64,000 nt of DNA, from assembly GCF_021155765.1 (NCBI RefSeq), contig NC_060106.1, positions 5,959,501-6,023,500 of the forward strand. The letters run 5' to 3'. The notes below the pieces were generated by a model. It ran no database searches. It was not told the DNA's origin and saw only the letters and a list, made by a program, of their open reading frames with translations. The position numbers and the translations under genes were made by a program. Shown one piece after another: positions 62,982 to 64,000 of the stretch (position 1 is the stretch's first letter; each line of letters begins with the position of its first letter). Source of the DNA: Diprion similis. Lineage: Eukaryota > Arthropoda > Insecta > Hymenoptera > Diprionidae.

Positions 62982-63482
62982 TGTTACGGTATAGAGGAAC
63001 GGTATTGACGAGCGGTTGTCAATACCTCCTTATACCCACCTGAGCTGTTGAATAGAGTGCCTTTGGGTCCGATCTCGTCGCTGTCCTCGATCCAGGAATA
63101 ATGGAAGAAAGGATAATGAAATGGAGAAGGGTTACCTTTGATTATGTATAAACTTTAATAGAATTTGGGAGTAGGGTGGAATAAGTTGGCGAAGTACTCT
63201 GAGGAGTAGGTATGGTGACTTCTGGAGAACAGGAGTTGGAGCTTGATGTTAAAGGTTAAAACGTTGGGATCGGAGTGAGTGCTCAGCGTGAGAGGGGAGC
63301 GAGGATCCAGGATATAGGGGTATAGAAATAGCAAGGTAAGGGCGATAACGAGTGGCGTGTAAGGCTAGATGGAAATAGGAGGATAAGATATGGAGTGTAG
63401 AGTTACGATATGAATGGCACGTAGAGGCGAGATGTTGTCGAGGAAGGTGGGAGAGACGTATGGCGGGACGCCGGACGTAACA
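62982..63482 (-). mobile_element. Probable solo LTR of a retrotransposon (501 bp)
   Basis: The segment begins TGTTACGG and ends ACGTAACA, a TG..CA element with a 7-base terminal inverted repeat (TGTTACG/CGTAACA), flanked on both sides by TTTT as a possible 4-bp target duplication. Its base composition is far more G-rich on the plus strand than the AT-rich surroundings. No gag or pol frame adjoins it, so it is most simply a solo LTR left by recombination. The minus orientation is preferred because that strand has the pyrimidine-rich body and an ATTAAA; the Gypsy-like assignment is a guess. Confidence 0.7.
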
Positions 63483-64000
63483 TTTTAAACAAAAAAAATT
63501 CTTCCAATCATTATGATGTTTGCATTTGAATTTTAAGCCAAGGGTCATAATGCACCAACGATTTGTTGTATACTTGTATTGTTTTCACATAATTTCCAGT
63601 TATCTTGCGTTGACTTCGGATGTCACGTGAACTCCTTATAGTACTAATTAAAGGATAACAGGTCTTCGGGTTTGCATGAATTTCAACTTCCACAACTAAG
63701 GAACTCTACGAGGAGTTTAAAAAATATTTGGGGTGAAATTCACCCCCATTGATGTGATGTATTAGGGATAAGGTAGGAATGAGGTCGGAAAAATGCTGCT
63801 AAATACTTGAAGGGTTGAACATAGAAAATAAAGATAAAAAGTGAAAAACTTATATCAGTAAAAGTTCATAGAAACATTCGGAGACTAGATATCTGGTTGT
63901 AAACTAAGTTTTTGAAACTTGGTAAAAGTTTTGCGATGCAAAATTTATTTAAATATGATTTTTGATGAACAACAGCTGTGAATAAAAAAAATTCCAATGA
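63483..64000. other. Gene-free right edge
   Basis: The only structure seen is a near-perfect palindrome, GGGGTGAAATTCACCCC, at about 63730-63746. No coding signal is visible. Confidence 0.5.

Overview
This window reads as nuclear DNA of an insect, most likely a hymenopteran. Coding regions are split by spliceosomal introns with GT..AG ends, there are two eukaryotic tRNA genes (one with an intron), long AT-rich non-coding stretches, miniature inverted-repeat elements and ZAD-type zinc-finger genes, which are an arthropod speciality. The order assignment is inference from overall protein resemblance, not from a search.

Layout. Positions 1-16072 hold no convincing protein gene: a large fold-back repeat, two copies of one ~600 bp TA-flanked MITE, a tRNA-Arg(TCG) and simple repeats. 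From 16073 to 44383 on the plus strand lies the 3' part of the diego/ANKRD6 (Diversin) gene, a planar-cell-polarity ankyrin protein. One isolated ankyrin exon (16073-16174) is separated by a 23.9 kb intron from six further coding exons (40066-44383); the first exons are missing and probably lie left of the window. The giant intron carries a tRNA-Leu(CAA) with its own intron and, on the opposite strand, a two-exon ERI1-family gene (25585-26390) whose catalytic motifs are degenerate.

From 45 kb the window is gene-dense. CDK5RAP1 (seven exons, minus strand, mitochondrial tRNA methylthiotransferase) converges tail-to-tail on diego and is head-to-head with a PCNP homologue (plus strand), with 232 bp between the start codons. 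A broken fragment of CDK5RAP1 exon 4 plus its intron lies at about 50720-50840. Next come RpS26 (minus strand, three coding exons, with a start exon holding only the ATG), a ZAD plus ~15-finger C2H2 gene (56020-58994, minus) and a second, smaller C2H2 gene (60655-61891, minus). The right edge holds a probable solo LTR (62982-63482).

Intron-exon models were built by hand from splice sites, reading-frame phase and recalled family alignments. Every model closes in frame. No prokaryote-like system, CRISPR array or virus was seen. The most unusual locus is the ERI1-like pseudonuclease nested in the diego intron.
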